Shown here: positions 14,968 to 24,193 of the stretch, piece by piece
Layout of the letters: the number at the start of each line of letters is the position of its first letter
Numbering within the stretch: position 1 is the first letter of the stretch
NCBI RefSeq assembly: GCF_000011365.1
Contig: NC_004463.1
Location: 8,604,001-8,668,000 of the forward strand
Length of the DNA: 64,000 nucleotides
Direction: 5' to 3'
Source of the DNA: Bradyrhizobium diazoefficiens USDA 110
Lineage (GTDB): Bacteria > Pseudomonadota > Alphaproteobacteria > Rhizobiales > Xanthobacteraceae
Position numbers and translations under genes: made by a program
The notes under the pieces: model-generated
The model's database searches: none
What the model saw: only the letters and a program-made list of their open reading frames with translations
What the model was told of the DNA's origin: nothing

Positions 14968-16173
14968 ATGTATCGGATCGCACGCGCCGCCCTTGCGGCC
15001 GGGCTGTTGTCTGCGCTTTTCATCAATCCGTCGCCCGCCCAGCAGACCCCGCTCAAGATCGGCGTGCTCTCCGACTTCTCCTCGGTCTATTCCGACATCG
15101 GCGGTATGGGGAACGTCGAGGCCACCAGGATGGCCATCGAGGATTTTGGCGGGCAGATGTTCGGCAAGCCGATCGACATGGTCTCGGCCGACGTGCTCAA
15201 CAAGCCCGACGTCGCCTCCACCATCGCCCGCAAATGGTGGGAGACCGAGGGCGTCGACATGATCATCGACCTGCCGACCTCGGCCACCGCGCTCGCCGTG
15301 ATGGAGCTGTCGAAGCAGTACGAGAAGATCATGATCGTGACGGATGCGGCGAGCTCCGACATCACCGGAAAATCCTGCTCGCCCTACACCGCGCACTGGA
15401 CCTACGACACCTATGCCAACGCCCACACCGTCGGCAGCGCCATCGTCAAGAACGGCGGCGACACCTGGTTCTTCCTCACCGCCGACTACGTGTTCGGCCA
15501 TTCGGTCGAGCGCGACACCGGCGACGTGGTGAAGGCCGCCGGCGGCAAGGTGCTCGGCAGCGTCAAGCATCCGCTCAACACCGCCGACTTCTCGTCCTTC
15601 CTGCTCCAGGCCCAGGCCTCCAAGGCCAAGATCATCGGGCTTGCCAATGGCGGCGGCGACACCATCAACGCGATCAAGCAGGCCGGCGAGTTCGGCATCG
15701 TCGCCGGCGGCCAGAACCTGGCGGCGATCGTGATGTTCATCTCCGACGTGCACAGCCTGGGGCTGAAGCTCGCGCAGGGGCTGATCATCACCGAGGCCTA
15801 TTACTGGGACCTCAACGACAAGACCCGTGCCTTCGGCAAGCGCTTCCTGGAGCGCGTCAAGCGGATGCCGACGATGAACCAGGCCGCGACCTACAGCGCG
15901 ACGCTGCATTACCTCAAGGCCGTGCAGGCCGCCGGCACCAGGGACACCAAGACCGTGATGGCCAAGATGCGCGAGCTGCCGGTGAGGGATGCCTTCACCG
16001 ACAACGGCAGCTTGCGCGAGGACGGCCGCATGGTCCACAGCATGTACCTGTTCCAGGTGAAGAAGCCCGAGGAATCCAGGGGTCCGTGGGACTATTACAA
16101 GCTGCTCGCCGAAGTCCCGGCCGATCAGGCCTTCCGGCCGCTGAAGGACGGCGGCTGCCCGCTGCTGAAGTAG
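14968..16173 (+). CDS. Branched-chain-amino-acid-type (LivJ-like) ABC substrate-binding protein
   Basis: A 401-residue periplasmic binding protein with a Sec signal peptide (MYRIARAALAAGLLSALFIN, cut near SPAQ/QT). It then has the Peripla_BP_6 pattern LKIGVLSDFSSVYSDIGG, DVASTIARKWWETEGVDMI, YTAHWTYDTYANAHTVGSA and an end KDGGCPLLK. In rhizobia many such proteins bind aromatic acids or other non-amino-acid ligands. ATG 14968 has GGGGA upstream. No Liv permease or ATPase genes are next to it, so it is an orphan receptor, possibly functionally tied to the divergent acid-CoA ligase. Confidence 0.9.
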   Translation: MYRIARAALAAGLLSALFINPSPAQQTPLKIGVLSDFSSVYSDIGGMGNVEATRMAIEDFGGQMFGKPIDMVSADVLNKPDVASTIARKWWETEGVDMIIDLPTSATALAVMELSKQYEKIMIVTDAASSDITGKSCSPYTAHWTYDTYANAHTVGSAIVKNGGDTWFFLTADYVFGHSVERDTGDVVKAAGGKVLGSVKHPLNTADFSSFLLQAQASKAKIIGLANGGGDTINAIKQAGEFGIVAGGQNLAAIVMFISDVHSLGLKLAQGLIITEAYYWDLNDKTRAFGKRFLERVKRMPTMNQAATYSATLHYLKAVQAAGTRDTKTVMAKMRELPVRDAFTDNGSLREDGRMVHSMYLFQVKKPEESRGPWDYYKLLAEVPADQAFRPLKDGGCPLLK

Positions 16174-16243
16174 CGCTTTGCGCGCATCGGGGACCTGCCT
16201 TCCGTCGCGGGGCGGGCCCACGACATTGCATTGCACGGAAAAA

Positions 16244-16263
16244 ACGAGCGAGCGCTCTCTCAG
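16244..16263. promoter_or_regulatory. Candidate operator upstream of the TetR gene
   Basis: A 20-bp imperfect palindrome centred on AGCGCT (8 of 10 arm positions match) lies about 130 bases before the TetR-type start, in an A-rich setting. It could be the autoregulatory TetR site controlling the ABC cluster downstream. Weak, position-based call. Confidence 0.35.
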
Positions 16264-16389
16264 AAAATTCTGGTCCGCCCCCTTTCCCGACGGCCACTCT
16301 CTGCGCTAGGAATGACGACAAGGGTGTAAAGCCCACGCCTGGATCAACAACAACGCCAAAAGACCCGGGAAGAAATTTGGGGAGGCAGC

Positions 16390-17142
16390 GTGAATCTCGC
16401 GCGCCGACGACCTTGGACGAACGCGTTCTCGACGGAAGCGCTGTGCACGCGCATTCTGGAACGTCACCGCGACTCAATCCGCGTCCAGAAGCCACGTCTT
16501 GCCGTCGCAAATCTCGCGCGTATCATCGGCGCAACCCTCACCCTCTCCAACAAGCAGGGCTTTCACGCCACCACGCTCCGCCAGCTCGCGGAGGCCTCCG
16601 GCCTCAGCATGGGCGGCCTCTATACGTATATCGACAGCAAGCCCAGGCTCCTGTCGATGATCCTCGGCGAGGTCGCGGCAACGGCGACCGAGGTTCTGAC
16701 GGCGCCTCCCGACGACGTCAGGAATGACGCCCACAGGCACCTCGACTGGATCATCGCGACCCATATCCGCATGAGCGAGGCGATGCAGCCCTGGTTCGTC
16801 TTCGCCTTCATGGAGGCGAAGTCCTTTCCGCCGGCGGAACGTCAGCGCGCGATCGACATGGAAGCCATGACCGAGAAGATCATCGCCGACGTCCTCAGGC
16901 AGGGCGTCGCCAGTGGCGCCTTCACGATCGACCATGTCAGGCTCACGGCGTCGCTGATCAAGCCGCTGCTGCAGGACTGGTACGTCAAGCGCGCCAAGTA
17001 CCGCAAACGCGGCACGTCGATCGACGGATACATCGATGGCGTCGGCAACTTCGTGAGCGCCGCCTTGTCGAGTGGCACCCGCGCCAACGGACGCTCGTCC
17101 GCCAGGGCACGCTCGCGGCCAAAGCAGATGGCGCACCCATAG
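16390..17142 (+). CDS. TetR/AcrR-family transcriptional regulator
   Basis: A 250-residue regulator. The TetR helix-turn-helix lies at residues about 40-85 (NKQGFHATTLRQLAEASGLS, MGGLYTYIDSK), followed by an all-helical ligand domain. An extra roughly 38-residue N-terminal basic stretch precedes the HTH, and the C-terminus is Arg/Ser-rich. The start is GTG 16390, 5 bases after GGAGG. It is 20 bases ahead of the first permease gene in the same direction, so it most likely heads the sugar-type ABC operon and regulates it. Confidence 0.9.
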   Translation: MNLARRRPWTNAFSTEALCTRILERHRDSIRVQKPRLAVANLARIIGATLTLSNKQGFHATTLRQLAEASGLSMGGLYTYIDSKPRLLSMILGEVAATATEVLTAPPDDVRNDAHRHLDWIIATHIRMSEAMQPWFVFAFMEAKSFPPAERQRAIDMEAMTEKIIADVLRQGVASGAFTIDHVRLTASLIKPLLQDWYVKRAKYRKRGTSIDGYIDGVGNFVSAALSSGTRANGRSSARARSRPKQMAHP

Positions 17143-17162
17143 TCCGCAGGAAGGGCCAGGCG

Positions 17163-18134
17163 ATGAAGCGTTTCCGGTTCAATCAGCAAGAGATCGTCTT
17201 CGCCGTCTTCGCGCTGCTGTTCCTGGTATTCTCGATCTTCCTGCGCGGCTTTCTCACCCCGGAGAACATGCTGACGCTGCTCCAGAACGTCTCCGTGCTC
17301 GGCATCCTCGGCCTTGCCATGGCGATCGTCGTGATCGGACGCGGCATCGACATCTCGCTGATCGCCGCGCTCGCCGTGCCGCCGGGGCTGGTCTTGCAGA
17401 TGGTGCAGAACGGCCACTCGCTGCCGGCCTCGCTCCTGACCGCCGTGCTGCTGACGATTGCCTTCGGACTCGTCAATGGCTGGCTGATCGCCTACGCCGA
17501 GGTTCCCTCGTTGTTCGCGACGCTCGCGACCGGCTTGCTCCTCGCCGGTCTCGGGCAGGCCGCATTGTTCCAGCTCGACGTCGTGCAGTGGAGCCCCGGC
17601 ATGGACGGCTTCGAGCGGCTCGGACAGGGCACGATCCTCGGCATCCCGACGTCGATCATCATGTTCGCGATCGCCTGCATCGTGGTGGCTTTCCTGCTGC
17701 GCCAGACGCGCTGGGGCGCCTATATCTATGCGATCGGCGACAACCCTTTCGCCGCGCGCGTCACCGGCATTCCCTCCCGCCCGATCATCGTCCTGCAATA
17801 TGTGATCGCCGCCCTGATCGGCTGCTTCGCCGGCCTCGTGTTGGCTGCATCCGTCAACTCGATGCCGACCCGCATCTTCAACTCCACGCTCATCTACGAC
17901 GTCATTCTGGTCGTCGTGCTCGGCGGCATCGGGCTATCGGGCGGCCGCGGCGGCGTCCTGAACGTCGTGATCGGCACGCTCCTGATCGGCACGATGCTCA
18001 ACGGCATGACCATCATGGACATCTCCTACGCCGGGCAGAATCTCATCAAGGGCGTGGTTCTGCTGCTCGCCGTCATCACCGATTCCTTCCTCAATCCGCG
18101 CAACGAGGAGACGGCGCAGCAGGGCGACATCTGA
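17163..18134 (+). CDS. RbsC-like sugar ABC transporter permease (subunit 1)
   Basis: A 323-residue polytopic inner-membrane protein of the BPD_transp_2/RbsC family, with about eight to ten hydrophobic segments. The family loops IVVIGRGIDISL and VLGGIGLSGGRGGVLNVVIG, and NPFAARVTGIP (EAA-like), are clear. It would form a heterodimer with the permease half of the fusion protein at 19281. It lies between the TetR gene and the binding-protein gene, all in one direction. Confidence 0.92.
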   Translation: MKRFRFNQQEIVFAVFALLFLVFSIFLRGFLTPENMLTLLQNVSVLGILGLAMAIVVIGRGIDISLIAALAVPPGLVLQMVQNGHSLPASLLTAVLLTIAFGLVNGWLIAYAEVPSLFATLATGLLLAGLGQAALFQLDVVQWSPGMDGFERLGQGTILGIPTSIIMFAIACIVVAFLLRQTRWGAYIYAIGDNPFAARVTGIPSRPIIVLQYVIAALIGCFAGLVLAASVNSMPTRIFNSTLIYDVILVVVLGGIGLSGGRGGVLNVVIGTLLIGTMLNGMTIMDISYAGQNLIKGVVLLLAVITDSFLNPRNEETAQQGDI

Positions 18135-18177
18135 CCGACCCAACGAGATAACGACAACCACAACCAAGGAGGAAGCA

Positions 18178-19194
18178 ATGAAGCATCTCGGCAGCCCGAC
18201 AAAGGCCATCGTTGCAGCACTGGGCCTTGCGGCCATGACCGCACCGGCTTTGGCCCAGCAGGGCCTGGACGAGCCGTTCCAGAAGCCGTTCAAGGAAGCG
18301 CTGGCCGGCAAGACCGTGGCCTATGTTCCGGTCGCGATGAACTTCGACCTCACCGAGGGCTGGTATGCCGGCCTGAAGAAGGAGCTCGAGCCGCTCGGCG
18401 TCAAGTTCGTGATCCGCGACGCCAACTGGAACACCAATGCCGGCGCGCAGGCCGTCACCTCGCTGATCTCGGAGAAGCCGGCGGTGATGGTGGTGCATAA
18501 TCCGGACGTGCAGACCTATGCCAAATTGCTCCAGCGCGCCGAGAACGAAGGCATCTACGTCATCCAGATCAACATGGGCTCTGCCTATCGGAGCTCCGCC
18601 TTCGTCGGTGCCAACTGGGTCGAGATCGGCGAACGCCAGACCGAAGGCGTGGTCAAGGCCTGCGAGGGCAAATCGAACAAGATCGCGATCATCCAGGGCG
18701 CGCTGTCGGCGGCCGCCAGCGCCTATACGCTCAAAGGCGTCGAGAACGTGCTCGCCAAGCATCCCGAGATCAAGGTGGTGTCGAGCCAGGCCGCCGATTG
18801 GGACGCCGCCAAGGCCAAGGCGATCACGCAAACGGTGCTGAAGCAGAACCCCGATCTCTGCGGCATCGTCGGCTTCTGGGACGGCATGGATATCGGCACG
18901 GCGGCGGCCGTGAAGGAAGCCGGGCTCACCGGCAAGGTATTCCTGGCCACCTCGGGCGGCGGCGAACGCAAGGGCGCGTGCGAACTGGTGAAGTCGGGCG
19001 CGTTCGATCTCAACATGAGCTACGACGTGCCGACCCAGGCGGCACAGATGGCAGGCACGATCAAATGGCTGCTCTCGTCGGGCGTCAAGCCCGGCTCCGT
19101 CAAGGGCTCGGAATACACCACGCTGATTCCGATCACCAAGGAGAACGCCGACAGCCAGACCGCCTGCTGGAATCTCAGCGATCTCAAGAAATAG
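18178..19194 (+). CDS. Sugar-type ABC transporter substrate-binding protein (Peripla_BP_4)
   Basis: A 338-residue periplasmic binding protein with a signal peptide ending near PALA/QQ (residues about 1-26). The mature part shows YVPVAMNFDLTEGWYAGLKKEL, AGAQAVTSLISEKP and VGFWDGMDIGTAAAVKEAG, the pattern of RbsB/Peripla_BP_4 proteins. Two cysteines (CEGKS, DLCGIV) are conserved-looking. AGGAGG lies 7 bases before the ATG. It is the receptor of the transporter encoded around it. The ligand is not predictable; the linked propeller proteins suggest a lactone or glycoside rather than a plain sugar. Confidence 0.92.
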   Translation: MKHLGSPTKAIVAALGLAAMTAPALAQQGLDEPFQKPFKEALAGKTVAYVPVAMNFDLTEGWYAGLKKELEPLGVKFVIRDANWNTNAGAQAVTSLISEKPAVMVVHNPDVQTYAKLLQRAENEGIYVIQINMGSAYRSSAFVGANWVEIGERQTEGVVKACEGKSNKIAIIQGALSAAASAYTLKGVENVLAKHPEIKVVSSQAADWDAAKAKAITQTVLKQNPDLCGIVGFWDGMDIGTAAAVKEAGLTGKVFLATSGGGERKGACELVKSGAFDLNMSYDVPTQAAQMAGTIKWLLSSGVKPGSVKGSEYTTLIPITKENADSQTACWNLSDLKK

Positions 19195-19280
19195 TTCGAC
19201 GCTGACGCTCGAGGTTCCCTGGGCCATTGCGGTCTCGGGGACCTCGCTCCCAACATTTTCCATGCCCCGCTGGAATGCCG

Positions 19281-21398
19281 ATGCGCGACACCCTGACAAG
19301 CCTGCGTTACCGCTACTGGCCCGATCATCTGCTCGGCGAAATCCTGTCCAAGCGATGGACCGAGACGGCCATCCCGGTCATCCTGCTGCTGATCGTCGGC
19401 CTCGCGCTCAGCCGGTCCATCGACAATTTCCTGTCGCCGGCGAGCCTTGCCGACACCGCGCGCCAGGCCGGAGAGATCGGCTTCATCGCGCTCGGGCTGG
19501 CGCTGGTCGTCATCGTCGGCGGCATCGATCTGTCCGTCGGTTCGATCTTCGCACTGACGGATTTCTGCGCGCTCTATCTGCTCGACGTGCTGGGCTGGCC
19601 GGTCCCGGCGGTGGTGGCCGCCACGCTGCTCTGCGGTGCGCTGCTCGGCGCCGTCAACGGCGTCCTGATCGGTTATCTGCGGCTGCGCGCCTTCATCACC
19701 ACGCTGATCACCCTGATCATCTACCGCTCGGCCTACGACCTCCTGATCCAGCGCTACTCCAACGCCATCGCGTCGGCCTTCCCCGACATCCCGTCCTGGG
19801 ACTTCATCGGCGGCGGCAGCATCTTCGGCATCCCGACCGTAGCGCTGGTCTATATCGTCATCGCCATCTTCGGCCATATCTTCATGACGCGGCTGCGGCC
19901 CGGCTGGCACATCACCGCGATCGGCGGCTCGCGCCGCTCGGCGTACAATTCCGGCATTCCCGTCCGTCGCACGATCGCGCTCTGCTACGTCGCAAGCGGC
20001 GTGCTGACCAGCATCGGCGCGCTGTTCTTCGCCTCCCGGCTCGGCACCGTCGGCGGCGACATCGGCGTCGGCCTCGAGGTGATCGTGCTGACCGCGACGG
20101 TGCTGGGCGGCATCACGCTCGGCGGCGGCAAGGGTTCGGTCGCCAAATCCGCGGTCGGGGTCCTGATCGTGCTCCTGATCACCAATGGTCTCACGACCAT
20201 GAACGCGCGCGGCGGCGTCAACCGGATGGCGCTCGCCGGCATCCTGCTCGTCGCCGCGATGGTCGACATCCGCTGGCAGAAGAATCGGACGCGCATCATC
20301 AGCAAGGTCTACGTCGCCCCGACCTACCACGCGCTGCCGCCGCCTCCCCCGACCGAGATCGGGCAGGGCGGCCCGTTCGAGCAGAACGACAAGCTGCGCG
20401 ATGTCGAATTGATCGGCCTTGGCCGCATCGAGGCGCCGGAGGACGTCATCCTCGATCGCCACGACAACCTCTATGCGGGCTCGCGCCACGGCGACATCAT
20501 CCGCTTCCTCGCGCCCGACTATCAGAAGATGGAAGTATTCGCCCATATCGGCGGCCAGCCGCTCGGCATGGCCTTCGATCGCGAGGACAATCTCTACATC
20601 TGCATCGGCGGCATGGGGCTCTATCGCATCAAGCCCGATGGCACCGTGGAAAAGGCGACCGACGAGACCAACCGCAGCATGCGTTCGGTCAACGACGACA
20701 GCCGCCTTCGGCTCGCCGACGACCTCGACATCACCGACGACGGCCTCATTTTCTTCTCCGAGGCGACCGTGCGCTACGAGATGGACGAGTGGCCGATCGA
20801 TGGCCTCGAGGCGCGGGGCAACGGCCGCATCATCTGTTACGACACCAGGACCGGCGCGACACGGACGGAATTGCGCGGCCTCAAATTTCCCAACGGCATC
20901 TGCGTGGCCAGCGACGGCCAGTCGATCCTGTTCGCCGAGACCTTTGGCTGCTCGATCAAGCGCTATTGGTTCGCAGGACCGAAGAAGGGCGCGGTCGAGG
21001 TGGTGATGGACAACCTCCCCGGCTACCCCGACAACATCAACCTCGCCTCCGACGGCAATTACTGGCTGGCGCTGGTCGGCATGCGCAGCCCTTCGCTCGA
21101 CCTCGCCTGGAAGATGCCCGGCTTCCGGCGCCGCATGGCCAAGCGTGTGCCGGTCGACGAGTGGCTGTTCCCGAACATCAACACAGGCTGCGTTGTCAAG
21201 TTCAACGAGCAGGGCAAGATCCTCGAATCGTTCTGGGACCTGCGCGGCGAAAACCATCCGATGATCACCTCGATGCGCGAGCATCGCGGCTACCTCTATC
21301 TCGGCGGCATCGCCAACAACCGGATCGGCCGCTACAAGCTCGACAACGCCGATCCCGACTTCGTCCAGTATGACAAGCGGTGGGGGAAGCTGTCGTGA
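19281..21398 (+). CDS. Fusion of RbsC-like ABC permease with strictosidine-synthase-like beta-propeller
   Basis: A 705-residue two-part protein. Residues about 1-340 are an RbsC-type permease (VVIVGGIDLSVGSIFALTDF, TVLGGITLGGGKGSV). A Pro-rich linker (LPPPPPTEIG, near 350) leads to a propeller domain from about 370 to 705, with KFPNGICVASDGQSILFAET and PGYPDNINLASDGNYWLAL, hallmarks of the Str_synth/SMP-30-like family (APMAP, gluconolactonase relatives). RbsC-type permeases end in the cytoplasm, so the propeller should face the cytosol and could act on the imported compound. The start ATG 19281 has a weak GGA. Its TGA overlaps the GTG of the next gene. Fusion is supported by one uninterrupted frame. 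Confidence 0.9.
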   Translation: MRDTLTSLRYRYWPDHLLGEILSKRWTETAIPVILLLIVGLALSRSIDNFLSPASLADTARQAGEIGFIALGLALVVIVGGIDLSVGSIFALTDFCALYLLDVLGWPVPAVVAATLLCGALLGAVNGVLIGYLRLRAFITTLITLIIYRSAYDLLIQRYSNAIASAFPDIPSWDFIGGGSIFGIPTVALVYIVIAIFGHIFMTRLRPGWHITAIGGSRRSAYNSGIPVRRTIALCYVASGVLTSIGALFFASRLGTVGGDIGVGLEVIVLTATVLGGITLGGGKGSVAKSAVGVLIVLLITNGLTTMNARGGVNRMALAGILLVAAMVDIRWQKNRTRIISKVYVAPTYHALPPPPPTEIGQGGPFEQNDKLRDVELIGLGRIEAPEDVILDRHDNLYAGSRHGDIIRFLAPDYQKMEVFAHIGGQPLGMAFDREDNLYICIGGMGLYRIKPDGTVEKATDETNRSMRSVNDDSRLRLADDLDITDDGLIFFSEATVRYEMDEWPIDGLEARGNGRIICYDTRTGATRTELRGLKFPNGICVASDGQSILFAETFGCSIKRYWFAGPKKGAVEVVMDNLPGYPDNINLASDGNYWLALVGMRSPSLDLAWKMPGFRRRMAKRVPVDEWLFPNINTGCVVKFNEQGKILESFWDLRGENHPMITSMREHRGYLYLGGIANNRIGRYKLDNADPDFVQYDKRWGKLS

Positions 21399-22492
21399 TC
21401 GCAGCCGTCAGGGAATTCGCCAACCGCTTTCTCGGGCGCGGCGAAGCCACCATCACGGTGCCGTCCTTCGACGGTGCCTTGAAGCCCAACCAGAAGCTGG
21501 AAGCCGCCGACACCTTGCTGACGTGCGAGGCGCCGGAGGACCTCGCCACCGATGGCCGCAACCTCTTCATTGCGGACGGTCCGCGGCTGATGTGCCTGAA
21601 TGGCGGCTCGCCCTCGGAGATCCGCACCTTCGATCGGCCGATCTCGGCGTTGTGTGTCCTTCCCGAAGGCGGCCTTGCCGTGGCGCTCGGGGGACGCGAG
21701 GTGCGCCTTTACGCAAGCCCTTCGGCCGAACAGCCAAGCGTGACGTTTGCCGACGCCGCCTTCAATGCCGTCAACGCGCTCGCGCCGGCGGGCGACAACA
21801 CGCTGATTGCGACGGACGGCTCGGCGACATGCGGCGTCGACGACTGGGCGCGCGACCTGATGGAGCTGAACCGGAGCGGCCGCGTGTTCAGGCTGGATCC
21901 CGGCAGCAAATCCGTGACGGCGCTGGCCCAGGGGCTCGGCCATGCCTTCGGCGCCTGCGCGCATGGCAACGGCGTGCTTGTCAGCGAGAGCTGGCGCCAC
22001 CGCCTCGTTCTGGTGACGCCGGGCGCATCGCCCCGGATCGTGCTCGCCCACCTGCCCGTCTATCCGTCGCGACTGACAAGAGCCGCGGGCGGCGGCTACT
22101 GGCTCACCGCCTTCACCGCGCGCACCCAGCTCATCGAGTTCGTGCTGCGTGAGCCGGCCTATCGCCGCCGCATGATGACGGAGATCGATCCGGCGTATTG
22201 GGTTGCCCCGCGCCTGCGCTCAGGCCTCTCGTTCAAGGAGCCGATGCAGGGCGCGCACATCAAGACCATGGGCGTCATCAAGCCGTGGGCGCCGCCGCGA
22301 TCCTACGGACTCGTCATCCGTCTCAACCCCGATGGCCAGCCGCTCTATTCGCTGCACAGCCGGGTTGACGGCGTCAATCACGGAATCGTTGCGGCCATCG
22401 AGATGGGCGACGACCTCGTCCTGATCGCCAAGGGACCTGGCCGTGTCCTGCGACTGCCGCTGGCCGGCCTTGCCGAGGAGTTTTGCCAATGA
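21395..22492 (+). CDS. Strictosidine-synthase-like/SMP-30-type beta-propeller protein
   Basis: A 365-residue soluble protein without a signal peptide, starting at GTG 21395 (GGGAAG 5 bases upstream; GTGA overlap with the previous stop). Propeller blades are visible: APEDLATDGRNLFIADG, GACAHGNGVLVSESWRHRLV, PSRLTRAAGGGYWLTAF and VDGVNHGIVAAIEMGDDLVL. It is a distant paralogue of the propeller fused to the upstream permease. Likely a cytosolic hydrolase/lactonase or a binding propeller working with the transporter. Its stop overlaps the ATG of the ATPase gene (ATGA), so translation of three genes is coupled. Confidence 0.85.
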   Translation: MIAAVREFANRFLGRGEATITVPSFDGALKPNQKLEAADTLLTCEAPEDLATDGRNLFIADGPRLMCLNGGSPSEIRTFDRPISALCVLPEGGLAVALGGREVRLYASPSAEQPSVTFADAAFNAVNALAPAGDNTLIATDGSATCGVDDWARDLMELNRSGRVFRLDPGSKSVTALAQGLGHAFGACAHGNGVLVSESWRHRLVLVTPGASPRIVLAHLPVYPSRLTRAAGGGYWLTAFTARTQLIEFVLREPAYRRRMMTEIDPAYWVAPRLRSGLSFKEPMQGAHIKTMGVIKPWAPPRSYGLVIRLNPDGQPLYSLHSRVDGVNHGIVAAIEMGDDLVLIAKGPGRVLRLPLAGLAEEFCQ

Positions 22493-23985
22493 GCGACATC
22501 ATGCTCTCGCTGCGCAAGGCGACAAAACTCTACGCCGGCGTTCCCGCCATCGACGGGGTCGACTTCGACCTGCGCCGCGGCGAGATCCACGCGCTGGTCG
22601 GCGAGAACGGTGCCGGCAAGTCGACGCTCACCAAGGTCATGGCCGGCGTGGTGACGCTGACCTCGGGCGCCATGACGGTCGACGGCGCGGACGTCGCACC
22701 GAGGACGCCGCTGGAGGCACGCAATCTCGGCATCGCCATGGTGTTTCAGGAGAACAGCCTGGTGCCGACCATGACGGTGGCGCAGAATTTATTCCTCGGG
22801 CAGGAGAAGTTCTATAACCGCTTGCGCGGAATCTACATCGCCGCGCAGCAGTTTTTGCAATCGCTCAATTTTGACGTCACGCCGACCGCCACGGTCAGCG
22901 GTCTCGGCGCGGCCAAGAAGCAGATGGTGGAAATTGCGCGCGCGGTTCTGCACCGCGCCAAGGTCATCATCTTCGACGAGCCGACCGCGTCGTTGACGCC
23001 GGAGGAGAAGAAGTACTTCTTCGACCTCGTCCGCGACCTCAGGAAGCGCGGTGTCTCGATCGTCTTCATCTCACATGCCCTGGAAGAGGCCCTGCTGCTC
23101 GCCGACCGCATCACGGTCCTGCGCGACGGCAAGCATGTCGTGACCGACGACGCCGCCAAATTCGACCGCGCCGCGATCGTACAGGCCATGGTCGGCCGCG
23201 ACCTGTCGAACACGCTCTACGGCGCACGCAAGCGCAGCGTGCGGCCGGCCGGCCCGCGCGTGCTCACGGTGCAGAATTTGAAGATGGCGCCGATGGTGAA
23301 GAACAATTCGCTGTCGGTGTTCGCAGGGCAGATCACCGGCGTATTCGGCCTCGTCGGGGCCGGCCGCACCGAGACGTTCAAGATCGTCTCCGGCGTGCTG
23401 AAGCGCGACTTCTTCCACGGCGGCGAGATCCTGCTGCACGACAAGCCGGTGCGCTACCGGGTGCCGGCGCCGGCGGTCAAGGCCGGCATCGCCTATGTCA
23501 CCGAGGATCGCAAGGTCGAGGGCTTCTTCGAGACGTCCTCGATCGCGCGCAACATCTATCTCGGGCTTCTGTCGAAGTTTCCCAAGGGCCGCATGATGCT
23601 GTCGCGGCGGGAAACCGAGACCATCGGCAAGACCTGGATCGAGAAGCTCAGGGTTCGCGCCATCGGCGACCACGGCAAGGTGGTCGAGCTGTCCGGCGGC
23701 AATCAGCAGAAGGTCGTGATCGCCAAATCGCTGGTGCAGGAGCCCGACCTGATCATCTTCGACGAGCCGACCCGCGGCGTCGACGTCGGCGCCATCGTCG
23801 AGATCCACGAGCTGATCAACCAGCTGGCCGACGAGGGCAAGGCCGTCGTGGTCATCTCGTCCTATTTGCCCGAGATCATGGCGCTCTCCGACCGCATCCT
23901 GGTCTCACGCCAGGGCAAGGTCGTGGAGGAATTCTCCGCGCTGGACGCGACGGAAGAGAGGATCATGTACGCGGCGATCCACTAG
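22489..23985 (+). CDS. RbsA/MglA-like sugar ABC transporter ATP-binding protein
   Basis: A 498-residue tandem ATPase. The first domain has Walker A GENGAGKST (near residue 40) and Walker B VIIFDEPTASLTPEE. The second has the degenerate P-loop GLVGAGRTE and an intact LSGGNQQKV signature with IIFDEPTRGVDVGA. This is the usual asymmetry of RbsA-type proteins, where one ATP site is non-canonical. It is coupled by ATGA overlap to the propeller gene and is the last gene of the cluster. It would power the heterodimer of the 17163 permease and the fusion protein. Confidence 0.95.
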   Translation: MSDIMLSLRKATKLYAGVPAIDGVDFDLRRGEIHALVGENGAGKSTLTKVMAGVVTLTSGAMTVDGADVAPRTPLEARNLGIAMVFQENSLVPTMTVAQNLFLGQEKFYNRLRGIYIAAQQFLQSLNFDVTPTATVSGLGAAKKQMVEIARAVLHRAKVIIFDEPTASLTPEEKKYFFDLVRDLRKRGVSIVFISHALEEALLLADRITVLRDGKHVVTDDAAKFDRAAIVQAMVGRDLSNTLYGARKRSVRPAGPRVLTVQNLKMAPMVKNNSLSVFAGQITGVFGLVGAGRTETFKIVSGVLKRDFFHGGEILLHDKPVRYRVPAPAVKAGIAYVTEDRKVEGFFETSSIARNIYLGLLSKFPKGRMMLSRRETETIGKTWIEKLRVRAIGDHGKVVELSGGNQQKVVIAKSLVQEPDLIIFDEPTRGVDVGAIVEIHELINQLADEGKAVVVISSYLPEIMALSDRILVSRQGKVVEEFSALDATEERIMYAAIH

Positions 23986-24193
23986 GCGTCGCCAGAGCGC
24001 TCCGGGCCAGCCGACTGCCTGAACCTTGGGCAGAGGCAACGATCGCGCAATCTGATCTGCATCAAGTTGCGCTGCAACAATCGCGGCAATGTTGGACCAG
24101 CTTCGGCTGCGCGGCTTCCACCTCGGAGAGATCCGTAGCGGCCGGCCATTCGTGTCTCAACATGTGGGCGCCGCGGCGCGGCGTTATGAACAG

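Noticed and set aside
19020..21284. A 754-codon minus-strand frame over the permease-propeller fusion
   Set aside because: Highly charged, Asp/Arg-rich translation typical of antisense of high-GC genes. The plus-strand product has clear domains.
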